Source of the DNA: Mucilaginibacter phenanthrenivorans | Lineage (GTDB): Bacteria; Bacteroidota; Bacteroidia; Sphingobacteriales; Sphingobacteriaceae | Direction: 5' to 3' | Length of the DNA: 64,000 bases | NCBI RefSeq assembly: GCF_024721155.1 | Contig: NZ_JAHVAP010000018.1 | Location: forward strand, 62,001 to 126,000 | Part shown: piece by piece, positions 53,801-61,627 of the stretch | How the letters are laid out: each line of letters begins with the position of its first letter | Position numbering within the stretch: position 1 is the stretch's first letter | Notes under the pieces: model-generated | Seen by the model: the letters and a program-made list of their open reading frames with translations, nothing else | Told to the model about the DNA's origin: nothing | The model's database searches: none | Made by a program: the position numbers and the translations under genes

Positions 53801-54482
53801 GATGGGCTTTAAAAATCCTGTTGGTGAAACGATACACTGGTATGGTTATAATTTTCATATCATAGGGGTAGTAAAAAATATGGTGATGGATTCGCCATTC
53901 AGCCCGACCCAAGCTACTATTTTTTATATGGCTCCATGGCATTTGAGTGTTTTGAATATTAGAATGACGCCCGGTATAGGTGTTCAGGCGGCGCTTAAAA
54001 AAATCGGGCAAGTTTATGGGCAATATAACCCTGGGCAACCTTTTGAATACAAGTTTGCAGATGACGAATACGCCAGGAAATTCGACATGGAGGAACGCGT
54101 AGGGAAGCTTGCTGGTTTCTTCGCCGTTTTGGCCATTTTAATTTCGTGTCTGGGGATCTTTGGAATGGCCTCATTTATAGCAGAGCAGCGCGTTAAGGAA
54201 ATTGGCGTAAGGAAAGTGCTTGGCGCTTCTGTATTCAACCTTTGGCAATTGTTATCAAAAGATTTTGTGCTGCTTGTTGTTATTTCATTGCTTATTGCTT
54301 CGCCGCTTGCATTTTATTTCATGCATAAATGGCTGCAGAATTATGAATACAGATCGAATATATCATGGTGGATCTTCGCCGTGGCAGGTGGCGGGGCAAT
54401 TTTAATTACGCTGCTCACAGTAAGCTTCCAGGCCATTAAGGCGGCTATTGCTAACCCGGTAAGGAGTTTGAGGAGTGAGTGA
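50868..54482 (+). CDS. Membrane AraC-type regulator fused to FtsX/MacB-type ABC permease (copy 5)
   Basis: 1204 residues from the TTG shared with the paralogues. A GTG 42 bases upstream is in frame but not conserved. It has the seven-helix region, the AraC domain (LSSLSEKLALTPHELSRIIN and MLGIAFDSGFNSKTTFNRTF) and the conserved linker. From the internal ATG at 52104 the permease half (KNKMHSLLNITGLSAGMAVTLLIGLWI) is strikingly similar to the unfused permease that follows (GLAVGMAVAILIGLWIHDE; YQFFSESLLMAF against YQFFAESLLVTF). So the same permease type exists with and without the regulatory module, side by side. The gene is followed by the same repeat and terminator as copy 3. Confidence 0.85.
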   Translation: MNPYTFHISFSLYDLALLGTIFIGLTFALQLWFTKRINQAANRFLALALATVVLWMASVLGIDVRLGTWFSRWSWLPLQFLLTLGPLIYFYVLKITRPQYKFRWKDLLHFSPLLLELGALVLQIMESIRTGVATYDTLTFHQLDPVLQLLTFISVVTYLYWSFSLINTFYKQLKFNDVSDRYRYELRWLHRLLMGFGLMWLLWIPYTAVDYFYYHHQLGAHAYYPLYLLLTIMMIRIAAQTLFRPEAAMATQSTYVSKPKLPAELKQKGIWLKMIVKANLYYQDPELSLSSLSEKLALTPHELSRIINTALKKSFNDFINEYRVADVVQKMQDPAYDHITMLGIAFDSGFNSKTTFNRTFKQMTGKNPAEYKSDLKKEGPSYNLGRYTQFAPVISYQQATPGWVYEKSNRNFMLKNYFKIAFRSLKKNKMHSLLNITGLSAGMAVTLLIGLWINTELSFDKYHRNFNSIAQVMQNQTFSGETSTQPTIPMPLGEELRTSYGREFKKVVMSSNTAKHLVAAGNKHFVKTGNYMEAEAPSLFSLQMLSGLGNGLKDPRSILLSHSVATAIFGNADPINKLIKFDDTASLKVTGVYEDLPVNTTLHDLEFIVPWELQGKLVKDNIQNWDNNGWKIYVQMADGADINKASAKIKDSKYVKSDNAERKFKPVIFLQPMSKWHLYAEFKGGINVGGRIQYIWLFGTIGLFVLLLACINFMNLATAKSEKRAKEVGIRKAIGSLRKQLIYQFFSESLLMAFMAFTLSLLLVVLALPLFNDVAGANMNLPLKNPLFWAAGLGFTLVAGLIAGSYPAFYLSSFKPVKVLKGTYKAGRLATVPRKVLVVLQFTVSIAIIISTIVVFRQIQFAKDRPVGYNREGLITVETLTPNIYDHFDAFHNDLVNTGAVSDVAWSTTPVTETNNSQSNFDWEGRDKTGTQNFATVGVSKEYGRTIGWQFIDGRDYRSGTGGTDGFGFVINEAAAKMMGFKNPVGETIHWYGYNFHIIGVVKNMVMDSPFSPTQATIFYMAPWHLSVLNIRMTPGIGVQAALKKIGQVYGQYNPGQPFEYKFADDEYARKFDMEERVGKLAGFFAVLAILISCLGIFGMASFIAEQRVKEIGVRKVLGASVFNLWQLLSKDFVLLVVISLLIASPLAFYFMHKWLQNYEYRSNISWWIFAVAGGGAILITLLTVSFQAIKAAIANPVRSLRSE

Positions 54483-54551
54483 TTAGAGGTTAGAGGCCAG
54501 AGATTAAAGATTATGAAAATCGCCTGCCACCCTTAGTGTGCCGGTAATTAC

Positions 54552-54632
54552 CATAAAAGAGCTTAGGTCTGTAAATGAGATCTGGGATTTAGTTGAGAAA
54601 GCGCTCCGGGGTGAGATCCCGGGCGCATTTTT
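54552..54632 (+). terminator. Repeat unit ending in a terminator hairpin, after copy 5
   Basis: Matches the block after copy 3. The stem is GCGCTCCGG/CCCGGGCGC with some mismatch, then TTTTTATAA. The gap 54483-54830 also holds inverted TTAGAGGTTAGAG-type repeats (54483-54513 and 54690-54719). Confidence 0.65.
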
Positions 54633-54758
54633 ATAAATACAGCGCTAACCTCAGATCGCTAATCCGAAGCGTTTTAATAAATACAACACCTAACCTCTAA
54701 TCTCCGGTCTCTAATCTCTTTTTTATTCGAAATTATTGTTGAGAAAAATAACATAGCG

Positions 54759-54784
54759 TGCAACCCGGTGCTGGTAACTGCGTC
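54759..54784 (+). promoter_or_regulatory. ECF-type promoter candidate for the unfused permease
   Basis: TGCAACC (54759-54765) and CGTC (54781-54784) are 15 bases apart. That is the layout of ECF-sigma promoters (AAC at -35 and CGTC at -10). The start codon is 47 bases further. The fusion genes do not show this arrangement. Confidence 0.4.
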
Positions 54785-54830
54785 ATATAGAATAATTAAC
54801 CGGACCATAAACTTCAATATTGCTATCATC

Positions 54831-57224
54831 ATGTTAAAAAACAACCTAAAAATTGCCTGGCGTAACCTCGTTAAAAATGGCATTTCGTCTTTTATAAATG
54901 TTGGCGGTCTGGCCGTAGGTATGGCGGTTGCCATATTGATTGGCTTATGGATCCATGATGAATTGGCATTCAATAAGTATTTTCAGAATTACGACCGGAT
55001 TGGACAAGTGATGACCAAGTGGAAATTGGCCACCGGCGCCCGTACATCGGAGCCAATGCCATTGGGGACAGCGCTGCAATCGGTTTATAAACAGGATTTT
55101 AAATCGGTTATTCTTTCAACCCAGCCCGAAGATCATGTTCTTGCCTTTGGTGATAATAAATTCAGGCAATCGGGTAAGTTTATGCAGCCCGAAGGTGTAG
55201 CAATGTTCAGCCTGAAAATACTGAAGGGCAGCAATGAGGGTCTAAATGATCTTAACTCGATACTGATAGGTGAATCATTGGCAAAAAAATTATTTGGAGA
55301 TGCCGATCCGATCAACAAGGTGTTGAAGATGGATAACAACATGAACGTAAAAGTCACCGGTGTTTATGAAGATTTTCCGCGCAATACTGATCTCAATAAC
55401 ATCACTTTCTTTTCTACCTGGGACCTATATGCCAGCGCAAATACCTGGGTTGCTAAAAAGTCGCACGACTGGGGTAACAACTGGGTAAATATTTTTGTAC
55501 AGCTATCGCCCAACAGCAACTTTGACAGGATCTCAGCCAAGATTAAAAATATCAAAACGCCGCATGTTGGCCCCGAAGAGGCCGCCGCCACCCCATCGAT
55601 TTTTGTGCACCCCATGAGCAAATGGCACCTGTACTCAAACTTCGGCAACGCCGGCGAGAGTTTGGAAAGTGGGCAAATGCAGGCCATTTGGTTTTATGGC
55701 ACAATAGGCATTTTTGTATTGTTGCTGGCCTGCATCAACTTCATGAACCTGAGCACGGCGCGGTCTGAAAAACGTGCAAAGGAAGTAGGCATTCGTAAAG
55801 CGGTAGGCTCAGTACGGGGACAGCTCATTTACCAGTTCTTTGCAGAATCGCTACTGGTAACCTTTGTGGCTTTTTTACTGGCCATTTTGCTGGTAGTGCT
55901 TATTTTGCCGTGGTTCAATAACGTGGCGGGCAAAACATTGGGCGTACTGTGGGCTAACCCGTTCTTCTGGCTCGGCGGCATTACCTTTACATTCTTTACC
56001 GGGCTGATTGCCGGCAGCTATCCTGCGCTTTACCTATCTTCATTCAACCCGGTTAAGGTGTTGAAGGGAACCTTCAGGGCGGGTCGTTTTGCTGCGGTTC
56101 CGCGTAAGGTGCTGGTTACGGTACAGTTTACTGTTTCAATAGCATTGATAATAGGAACAGTGATAGTTTATAAACAAATTCAGTTTGCCAAAAATCGTCC
56201 GGTTGGCTACACCCGTGAAGGCTTGCTTGCTGTGCCTATGGCCACGCCTGATTTCCAGGGTAAATACGACCTGCTGATGAATGAGCTAAAAGCGACAGGT
56301 GCGGTTACGGAAATTGCTGAATCCGCCAGCGCAATTACCGGGATAGATTCAGGCAACGGCGGCTTTAACTGGAAAGGGAAGGATCCGGACTTTAAAGATC
56401 AGTTCGGAACACTGTCAGTTACCCACGAATATGGTAAAACCATAGGCTGGAAGTTTTTAGACGGGCGCGATTTTTCAAGAACGCTGAACGATTCTACGGG
56501 CTTTGTGATAAACGAAGCCGCCGTTAAATACATGCGGCTGAAAAACCCGGTTGGGCAAACCATGCAGTGGGACAGGTATAAAACCAAAAACTTTAAAATA
56601 TTAGGGGTGATAAAAGACATGGTAATGAATTCACCCTTTGAGCCGGCTTACCCTACAATTTTCTTCCTGTCGCCCGACGATTCAAAAAACTGGATTTTCA
56701 TTAAAATAAACCCGCATGTAAGTACTGCTGCCGCTCTTCCGAAGATAGAATCGGTCTTTAAAAAATTGATCCCGGCGGCACCGTTTGAATACAAATTTGT
56801 GGATGATGACTATGCCGCCAAATTTGCCGCCGAGGAACGGGTTGGTAAACTATCAGGATTTTTTGCCATACTGGCTATCCTGATCAGCTGCCTGGGTTTA
56901 TTCGGACTGGCTTCGTTTGTAGCCGAGCAACGCACCAAAGAAATCGGTGTCCGCAAAATCCTTGGTGCATCGGTATTAAATCTATGGGGTATGCTGTCGA
57001 AGGATTTTGTGATGCTGGTGATCGCCTCAATTTTAATAGCAACGCCGTTGGCATTTTACTTTATGTATAACTGGCTGCAAAAATACCAGTACCGTACTGA
57101 TCTTTCATGGTGGATCTTCGCCGGGGCGGGTGTTGGTGCTATGGTTATAACGTTACTCACCGTTAGCTTCCAGGCCATAAAGGCGGCTATTGCAAACCCG
57201 GTAAGGAGTTTGAGGAGCGAGTAA
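54831..57224 (+). CDS. Unfused FtsX/MacB-type ABC permease (copy 6)
   Basis: 797 residues from the methionine of MLKNNLKIAWRN, the usual start of this family; an earlier in-frame start is not conserved. TM1 (VGGLAVGMAVAILIGLW) is followed by the MacB-type periplasmic domain and two FtsX domains (KEVGIRKAVGS and KEIGVRKILGA). It ends ANPVRSLRSE exactly as copy 5. Without the N-terminal module it is the natural comparison for the fusions, since its permease is closest to that of copy 5. Such permeases work with a separate ATP-binding protein to move peptides or lipids or to sense antimicrobials. Confidence 0.9.
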   Translation: MLKNNLKIAWRNLVKNGISSFINVGGLAVGMAVAILIGLWIHDELAFNKYFQNYDRIGQVMTKWKLATGARTSEPMPLGTALQSVYKQDFKSVILSTQPEDHVLAFGDNKFRQSGKFMQPEGVAMFSLKILKGSNEGLNDLNSILIGESLAKKLFGDADPINKVLKMDNNMNVKVTGVYEDFPRNTDLNNITFFSTWDLYASANTWVAKKSHDWGNNWVNIFVQLSPNSNFDRISAKIKNIKTPHVGPEEAAATPSIFVHPMSKWHLYSNFGNAGESLESGQMQAIWFYGTIGIFVLLLACINFMNLSTARSEKRAKEVGIRKAVGSVRGQLIYQFFAESLLVTFVAFLLAILLVVLILPWFNNVAGKTLGVLWANPFFWLGGITFTFFTGLIAGSYPALYLSSFNPVKVLKGTFRAGRFAAVPRKVLVTVQFTVSIALIIGTVIVYKQIQFAKNRPVGYTREGLLAVPMATPDFQGKYDLLMNELKATGAVTEIAESASAITGIDSGNGGFNWKGKDPDFKDQFGTLSVTHEYGKTIGWKFLDGRDFSRTLNDSTGFVINEAAVKYMRLKNPVGQTMQWDRYKTKNFKILGVIKDMVMNSPFEPAYPTIFFLSPDDSKNWIFIKINPHVSTAAALPKIESVFKKLIPAAPFEYKFVDDDYAAKFAAEERVGKLSGFFAILAILISCLGLFGLASFVAEQRTKEIGVRKILGASVLNLWGMLSKDFVMLVIASILIATPLAFYFMYNWLQKYQYRTDLSWWIFAGAGVGAMVITLLTVSFQAIKAAIANPVRSLRSE

Positions 57225-57296
57225 TTGTAAAGTTTCCGGTCAATATTTAATGCGTGCTGTTGTAAAATACAGGCGCATTTTTTATATTTATTGTGT

Positions 57297-57851
57297 ATGA
57301 CACTTAGCCAAAAGATAGCTGTTGCCAGGAGCAAAAAAGGAATAACGCAAGATGAACTGGCAGGTTTGGTGAAGGTTAGTGTGCGAACCATTCAAAGAAT
57401 TGAAAGCGGCGAAAGTGCACCACGAAAATATACACTTAAGGCTTTGGCCGAAGCTTTGGGTCTGTCGTTGGAAGAACTTTCCCCGGGGGCTGTTGATGGC
57501 GATACTGCGGAAACCAAACATTTTTTAATGCTGCTGTGTGTTTCCTGTTTTTCGTACCTGTTGCTGCCTTATATCCATTTTTTAATTCCATCGTGGTTAT
57601 TAAACAAACGGAAGGAGCAAAATGCCGAAGTACGGCAGTTTGCAAGAAGGGTGATCCGCACACAAATTTACTGGATAATTGCCACTATGTTATTTTTCCT
57701 GGTGGTGCTGCTGGTTAATTTTCTTCAAAAGGTCTACCTGGCGAATCCACACTTTATCAGTTACTTCATCCCGTTTTTTACCATGTACTTCGTAAACGCG
57801 ATCATCATTTTCAGCTTCTTGCGAAAATCCCAAACGCTTTCATTCAATTAG
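57297..57851 (+). CDS. XRE-family DNA-binding protein with membrane helices
   Basis: 184 residues from MTLSQKIAVARSKKGITQ; two extra residues are possible. The first 60 residues form a Cro/CI-type helix-turn-helix (ITQDELAGLVKVSVRTIQRIESGESAPRKYTLKALAEAL). The rest has about three or four membrane helices (FLMLLCVSCFSYLLLPYIHFLI, IYWIIATMLFFLVVLLVNFL, FFTMYFVNAIIIFSFL). This XRE-plus-DUF4870-like layout is common in Bacteroidota. It probably acts as a membrane-tied regulator of nearby genes. It lies 66 bases downstream of the unfused permease, which it may control. Confidence 0.8.
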   Translation: MTLSQKIAVARSKKGITQDELAGLVKVSVRTIQRIESGESAPRKYTLKALAEALGLSLEELSPGAVDGDTAETKHFLMLLCVSCFSYLLLPYIHFLIPSWLLNKRKEQNAEVRQFARRVIRTQIYWIIATMLFFLVVLLVNFLQKVYLANPHFISYFIPFFTMYFVNAIIIFSFLRKSQTLSFN

Positions 57852-57925
57852 CGTGCGAATGCCGTGTAAATGTCGGGTATAAATGACATGGCCGGGGGCT
57901 ACTTTTGACCCAAATCATTTATGCC

Positions 57926-58891
57926 ATGCACCCACTAACCACCCTTAAAACAAAACTATTTGCCTGTATTATTATCGTTTTATGTTTTTATTTCGATAAT
58001 GCCCGGGCTCAGTCAGCCGGCTCGCTGCAACAGCCGGCCGCAGCTTATAAAATTAATTTCACCTGGCTTGGTGATACCGTTAATGCAAAATGGGAGCCTT
58101 ATTCGGCCTTGTTAATTCCCGTTCACCTTCCGGGCTGCCCTAAACAGTTTTATATGCAGTTTGATATGGGGGCACCACATACCCTTTTTTATAAAAACGG
58201 GCTAAAGGCCATTAAGGCAAAGTATTTTAACAGTGTTCCGGCTATTGATACTTCCTCAAAAATACATGGCCTTACGTTTTTGTTAGCGAATCAAAAGGTA
58301 TCAACCCAAGAGATCAGTGTAAAGGATTTTGGAGATTCCAACATCAGTTGGGATAATAAAAACACGGTGGTAATAGGCACATTGGGTGTTGATCTGATCG
58401 CCAACAAAACAGTAATCATAAATTACCCGGAGAGGCAGCTCGAGGTATGTGATTCAATCCCACCGGGCATCAACGCAAAGGTTAAACTCTCCTCCTTTAT
58501 GTTTATACAGGGTAGCATTCTTTTGCCGGCGCTTGTAAGGGGCAAGCAGTCGTTGCTGTATTTTGATACCGGCTCAAGCGCTTTTGAACTGCTAACCAGT
58601 AAGGAAACCTGCGCCGCACTTGCTGCACCAAATGCAATTCCGGTATCCTACCCGGTAAAATCGTGGGGTAGAATGCTTACTGCAAATACTGTTGCAACTG
58701 CAGATAGCCTGGTAATTGCATCGTGCAAACTGCCTGTCAAATTTGCCACCTATATAGAAGGCGCCAGCGATACACAGATCCAGCAAATGATGAAGATGGG
58801 AATTGGCGGCATGACGGGTAATAAATTGTTTTTGAACAGTATACTTGTGTTAGATACCCGGAATAAAAAATTTGGCGTAGTGTCAAAGTAA
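57926..58891 (+). CDS. Secreted pepsin/retropepsin-like aspartyl protease
   Basis: 321 residues from MHPLTTLKTKLFACIIIVL; a TTG start 21 bases upstream is less convincing. The signal peptide ends near NARAQS. Two aspartyl-protease-like motifs are present: YMQFDMGAPHTLFY in the first half and LLYFDTGSSAFELLT in the second. Each is followed by a beta-rich lobe. This two-lobe arrangement with D-x-G in each fits a bilobal aspartic peptidase of the periplasm, although the first motif is atypical (DMG). I could not identify a substrate. It is on the plus strand next to a convergent metallophosphoesterase gene. Confidence 0.7.
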   Translation: MHPLTTLKTKLFACIIIVLCFYFDNARAQSAGSLQQPAAAYKINFTWLGDTVNAKWEPYSALLIPVHLPGCPKQFYMQFDMGAPHTLFYKNGLKAIKAKYFNSVPAIDTSSKIHGLTFLLANQKVSTQEISVKDFGDSNISWDNKNTVVIGTLGVDLIANKTVIINYPERQLEVCDSIPPGINAKVKLSSFMFIQGSILLPALVRGKQSLLYFDTGSSAFELLTSKETCAALAAPNAIPVSYPVKSWGRMLTANTVATADSLVIASCKLPVKFATYIEGASDTQIQQMMKMGIGGMTGNKLFLNSILVLDTRNKKFGVVSK

Positions 58892-58961
58892 GATTGTCAA
58901 AAAGGAGCGAATAGATCAAAAAGGGGTTGATGTCATAAGCTTCAACAGATGCTGCTATGTT

Positions 58962-60224
58962 TTAATTAGAAATCATGGTATGGGTTTTCAAATCAACAGT
59001 AACAGCATCGCTATATGTCTTTTGGTCAGGATTCGCATCATGGTATTCTATCCTTAATTGTTTATTATCACAAATCACCCTTAAATAACCATAATTTTTA
59101 TCGTCATAATTCTCAAAAATTAATTCCTCAGATATTTTAGCAGGAGCGCGCAAAGCGGTTGTTTGTGTGCTTTTTAAAGCAATTGTATTATGTCCGCTGT
59201 TGCCGCAAATAATATAAGGAATATCGTAGCCGGAAATGGACCGGGTAAATCGCTGATAATTGTGCGCATGGCCTGAAAGGATCGCATGCGGCCAAAAGCC
59301 TGCCTTATTGCAGGCGTCGTCAATATCCTTTAACATTTTCGGACTACCCCCATGATCGCCTCCCCATGCATAAGGCGGGTGATGCATGGCTACGATTACA
59401 GCATTCCCCGATTTTTTGACACGATTGAGCTGTGTTAATAGAAAATCAAGTTGCTCGTCAGATACCGGCGATGTGTTATCACCCTCACTTGAAATTACTC
59501 CCGGGTCTTCTAAAACATTGCTGTATAAGCCTATAATGGTTATGAATGGTGCGTCAAAGGCAAAGTAGACGCCGGGTTGTATCATACTGGTCCGGATAAG
59601 TCCCCCCGCTTCAGGCGTCTGTACCGGTTCTGCACTTACGAAATTTCTTAAAAAGGCGTCCAATGTAGGTTGAGGATCGCCTTTATACACCAACCCGTCG
59701 TGATTACCTGGAATAGCCAAAATTGGGGCCGGGTAATTTCGGAACGGATCATAAAATTGATCATAATAATACTGGGCCTCGCCAAAGCTGTAAACAACAT
59801 CACCAAGATGGAAAAAGAAGTAAGGCATCTCGCGTTCTTCTTCGTTAACAAAATCATTTGCAAGCTTGTCGGTCACCTTATCAATGTTTTGAGGCCCCTT
59901 GGTCGGCCCGGTATCACCACCGCCATGAAATACTATTTGACCGGCGGCTTTGATTTTTTTCACTACTTCATTTCCCTTATCGCCATAAACCGTCTCTAAT
60001 TTTAAAACGAGATTATTGAGGTTCCTTGGCTTGGGAATAGGTTGAAGTAATTTTTTGTTTACGTTAAGATAAAGGGCCTCATCAGAAGGGTGCTTTAATC
60101 TAAAGGCCGATGGATCGTCAATAAATTGCTTCTCGCCAAACTGGGGGCCGGGAATATTACTGAATTGTGCGGAAACAGGCGCTCCGGCTGTCGCATCATT
60201 TTTTTTTGAATTTTTTTTGCTCAT
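58962..60224 (-). CDS. Calcineurin-like metallophosphoesterase
   Basis: 420 residues from MSKKNSKKND; an earlier in-frame start adds 17 residues. There is no signal peptide. The metal-binding motifs are in order: GGGDTGPTKG (first aspartate), FHLGDVVY, AIPGNHDG, VAMHHPPYAWGGDHG and LSGHAHNYQRF. This is the purple-acid-phosphatase/calcineurin-like arrangement. It probably hydrolyses phosphomonoesters or phosphodiesters with two metal ions. It is convergent with the aspartyl-protease-like gene and appears to be a single-gene unit. Confidence 0.87.
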   Translation of the reverse strand: MSKKNSKKNDATAGAPVSAQFSNIPGPQFGEKQFIDDPSAFRLKHPSDEALYLNVNKKLLQPIPKPRNLNNLVLKLETVYGDKGNEVVKKIKAAGQIVFHGGGDTGPTKGPQNIDKVTDKLANDFVNEEEREMPYFFFHLGDVVYSFGEAQYYYDQFYDPFRNYPAPILAIPGNHDGLVYKGDPQPTLDAFLRNFVSAEPVQTPEAGGLIRTSMIQPGVYFAFDAPFITIIGLYSNVLEDPGVISSEGDNTSPVSDEQLDFLLTQLNRVKKSGNAVIVAMHHPPYAWGGDHGGSPKMLKDIDDACNKAGFWPHAILSGHAHNYQRFTRSISGYDIPYIICGNSGHNTIALKSTQTTALRAPAKISEELIFENYDDKNYGYLRVICDNKQLRIEYHDANPDQKTYSDAVTVDLKTHTMISN

Positions 60225-60447
60225 GATATTTATGATAAAGTATTGGCGACTATAAAAATAAACGAAAGCAGGCAATTATCACAGGTTCAAATATTAACAT
60301 TTGTTAACAACCAATGCGTTGATTATTAACAACATACAAGGGTTATATTGAATGATTTTAAAGAGAAATATTTAACTGTTTGTTTATGTTGAGCGATAAT
60401 ATCAAATCTTTATTTAGGTTTATGTGAATAAAAACTTGTTATAGCTG

Positions 60448-60867
60448 ATGAAAAGATATGCCGCGATATTACTGCTCATTGTGTTTGGTTGTAAATCCCA
60501 CAATTCTTCCCTGGTAACAGGGCATATCACCCTGACAAATAACAACCACGCTATTAAATTTACCGGGTTGGATTATGCCATCGTAAATGAAATAGGCCGC
60601 GATTCGGTTCCCGGTGTATGGCAAACGCTGCTGCCCGTCTACAAAATGCCAGCGGATACCGACCTTAAAAATTACCAGCCCATACAACATGGCACCTACA
60701 CATTAAAGGATAGTGCCGTAGTATTTACCCCCGACACCCCTTTTGTAAAAGGTAAAACCTACTTTATGCGCTACTACCAGTTTAAGGGCGAGAATATATG
60801 GGATTATATTAAAGGGAAAAAACGACTGGGTGAGGCGGGGTATAGGGATTTGGTGGTTAAGTTGTAG
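60448..60867 (+). CDS. Small lipoprotein of unknown function
   Basis: 139 residues with a short signal and lipobox (ILLLIVFGCKSHN, cysteine near residue 15). The mature part is beta-rich (YTLKDSAVVFTPDTPFVKGKTYFMRYY), resembling a small Ig- or transthyretin-like fold, but I recognise no family. The gap before it (60225-60447) holds no gene. An inverted-repeat element follows. Confidence 0.65.
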   Translation: MKRYAAILLLIVFGCKSHNSSLVTGHITLTNNNHAIKFTGLDYAIVNEIGRDSVPGVWQTLLPVYKMPADTDLKNYQPIQHGTYTLKDSAVVFTPDTPFVKGKTYFMRYYQFKGENIWDYIKGKKRLGEAGYRDLVVKL

Positions 60868-60876
60868 TTGTTGTAG

Positions 60877-61040
60877 GGGTTGTAAATGTTGTAGAAGTTA
60901 AAACCATTGGCATTGTTTTGTAATTAAAAGGTGAACATTGCTTATTTATCACGCCAGGGGAGAGTCCCGGCGCCAGGCAGAATTGCCAATTATGCCTATA
61001 ACCATTGCAACAACTACAACACTTACAACATTTACAACCC
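60877..61040. repeat. Inverted-repeat element with 17-bp perfect arms
   Basis: GGGTTGTAAATGTTGTA (60877-60893) and TACAACATTTACAACCC (61024-61040) flank 130 bases with no gene. The arms are made of TTGTAxxTGTTGTA-type words. It could act as a bidirectional transcript end between the lipoprotein gene and rimP. Confidence 0.75.
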
Positions 61041-61058
61041 GTTATAACTAAAATGCAC

Positions 61059-61089
61059 TTGAAAATTTGAATAAAAATTATTACATTTG
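61059..61089 (+). promoter_or_regulatory. Promoter of the rimP-nusA-infB operon
   Basis: TTG (61059-61061), 20 bases and TACATTTG (61082-61089) match the Bacteroidota primary promoter exactly. Confidence 0.75.
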
Positions 61090-61101
61090 CATCTGAATTA
61101 A

Positions 61102-61135
61102 AAAAGAGGGGGCGTTTGTCCCCTCTTTTATTTTA
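61102..61135 (+). other. Terminator-like hairpin at the 5' end of the rimP mRNA
   Basis: AAAAGAGGGG (61102-61111) pairs with CCCCTCTTTT (61120-61129) and is followed by ATTTTAT. The -7 box at 61082-61089 puts the start point about 61095, so the hairpin lies at the very beginning of the transcript. This could be an attenuator sensing NusA, but that is inference. Confidence 0.6.
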
Positions 61136-61158
61136 TCAATCAATTATTTTGAGCGATA

Positions 61159-61623
61159 ATGAAGATCGAAAAAAGAGTTAAGGAACTGGTAGAAGAGAAG
61201 ATAGCCGATAAGCCCAACCTGTTTTTAGTGGATGTAAAATTTCATAGCAACGGTAAGCTGATGGTGTTGGTTGATGGCGATAATGGTATTGGCATTGATG
61301 ATTGTGTGGCCATAAGCAGGCATGTTGGCTTCCATCTGGAAGAGGAAAATGTGATTGAAACTGCTTATAACCTGGAAGTTTCATCGCCGGGGATTGATAC
61401 GCCGCTAACATCTATCCGCCAGTACACCAAGAACGTGGGCCGTAACCTGGCTATAAAAATGGTGGATGGCACAAAGCGCGAAGGTAAATTAACCGGGTTG
61501 GCAGAGGATGCCATTGTAATTGAAGAAAAAATAAAAGAAAAAGGGAAGAAGGCTGAAACTGTTGAAAGCGTTATCCCGATAGATAAAATAACAGAAACAA
61601 AAGTTTTAATATCATTTAAGTAA
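61159..61623 (+). CDS. rimP: Ribosome maturation factor RimP
   Basis: 154 residues of the RimP family. The N-terminal domain contains FLVDVKFHSNGKLMVLVDGDNGIGIDDCVAISRHV, and the LEVSSPGIDTPL signature is intact. It assists assembly of the 30S ribosomal subunit. Its stop is 4 bases before nusA, the usual order rimP-nusA-infB, all read from the promoter at 61059. Confidence 0.96.
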   Translation: MKIEKRVKELVEEKIADKPNLFLVDVKFHSNGKLMVLVDGDNGIGIDDCVAISRHVGFHLEEENVIETAYNLEVSSPGIDTPLTSIRQYTKNVGRNLAIKMVDGTKREGKLTGLAEDAIVIEEKIKEKGKKAETVESVIPIDKITETKVLISFK

Positions 61624-61627
61624 GAAA

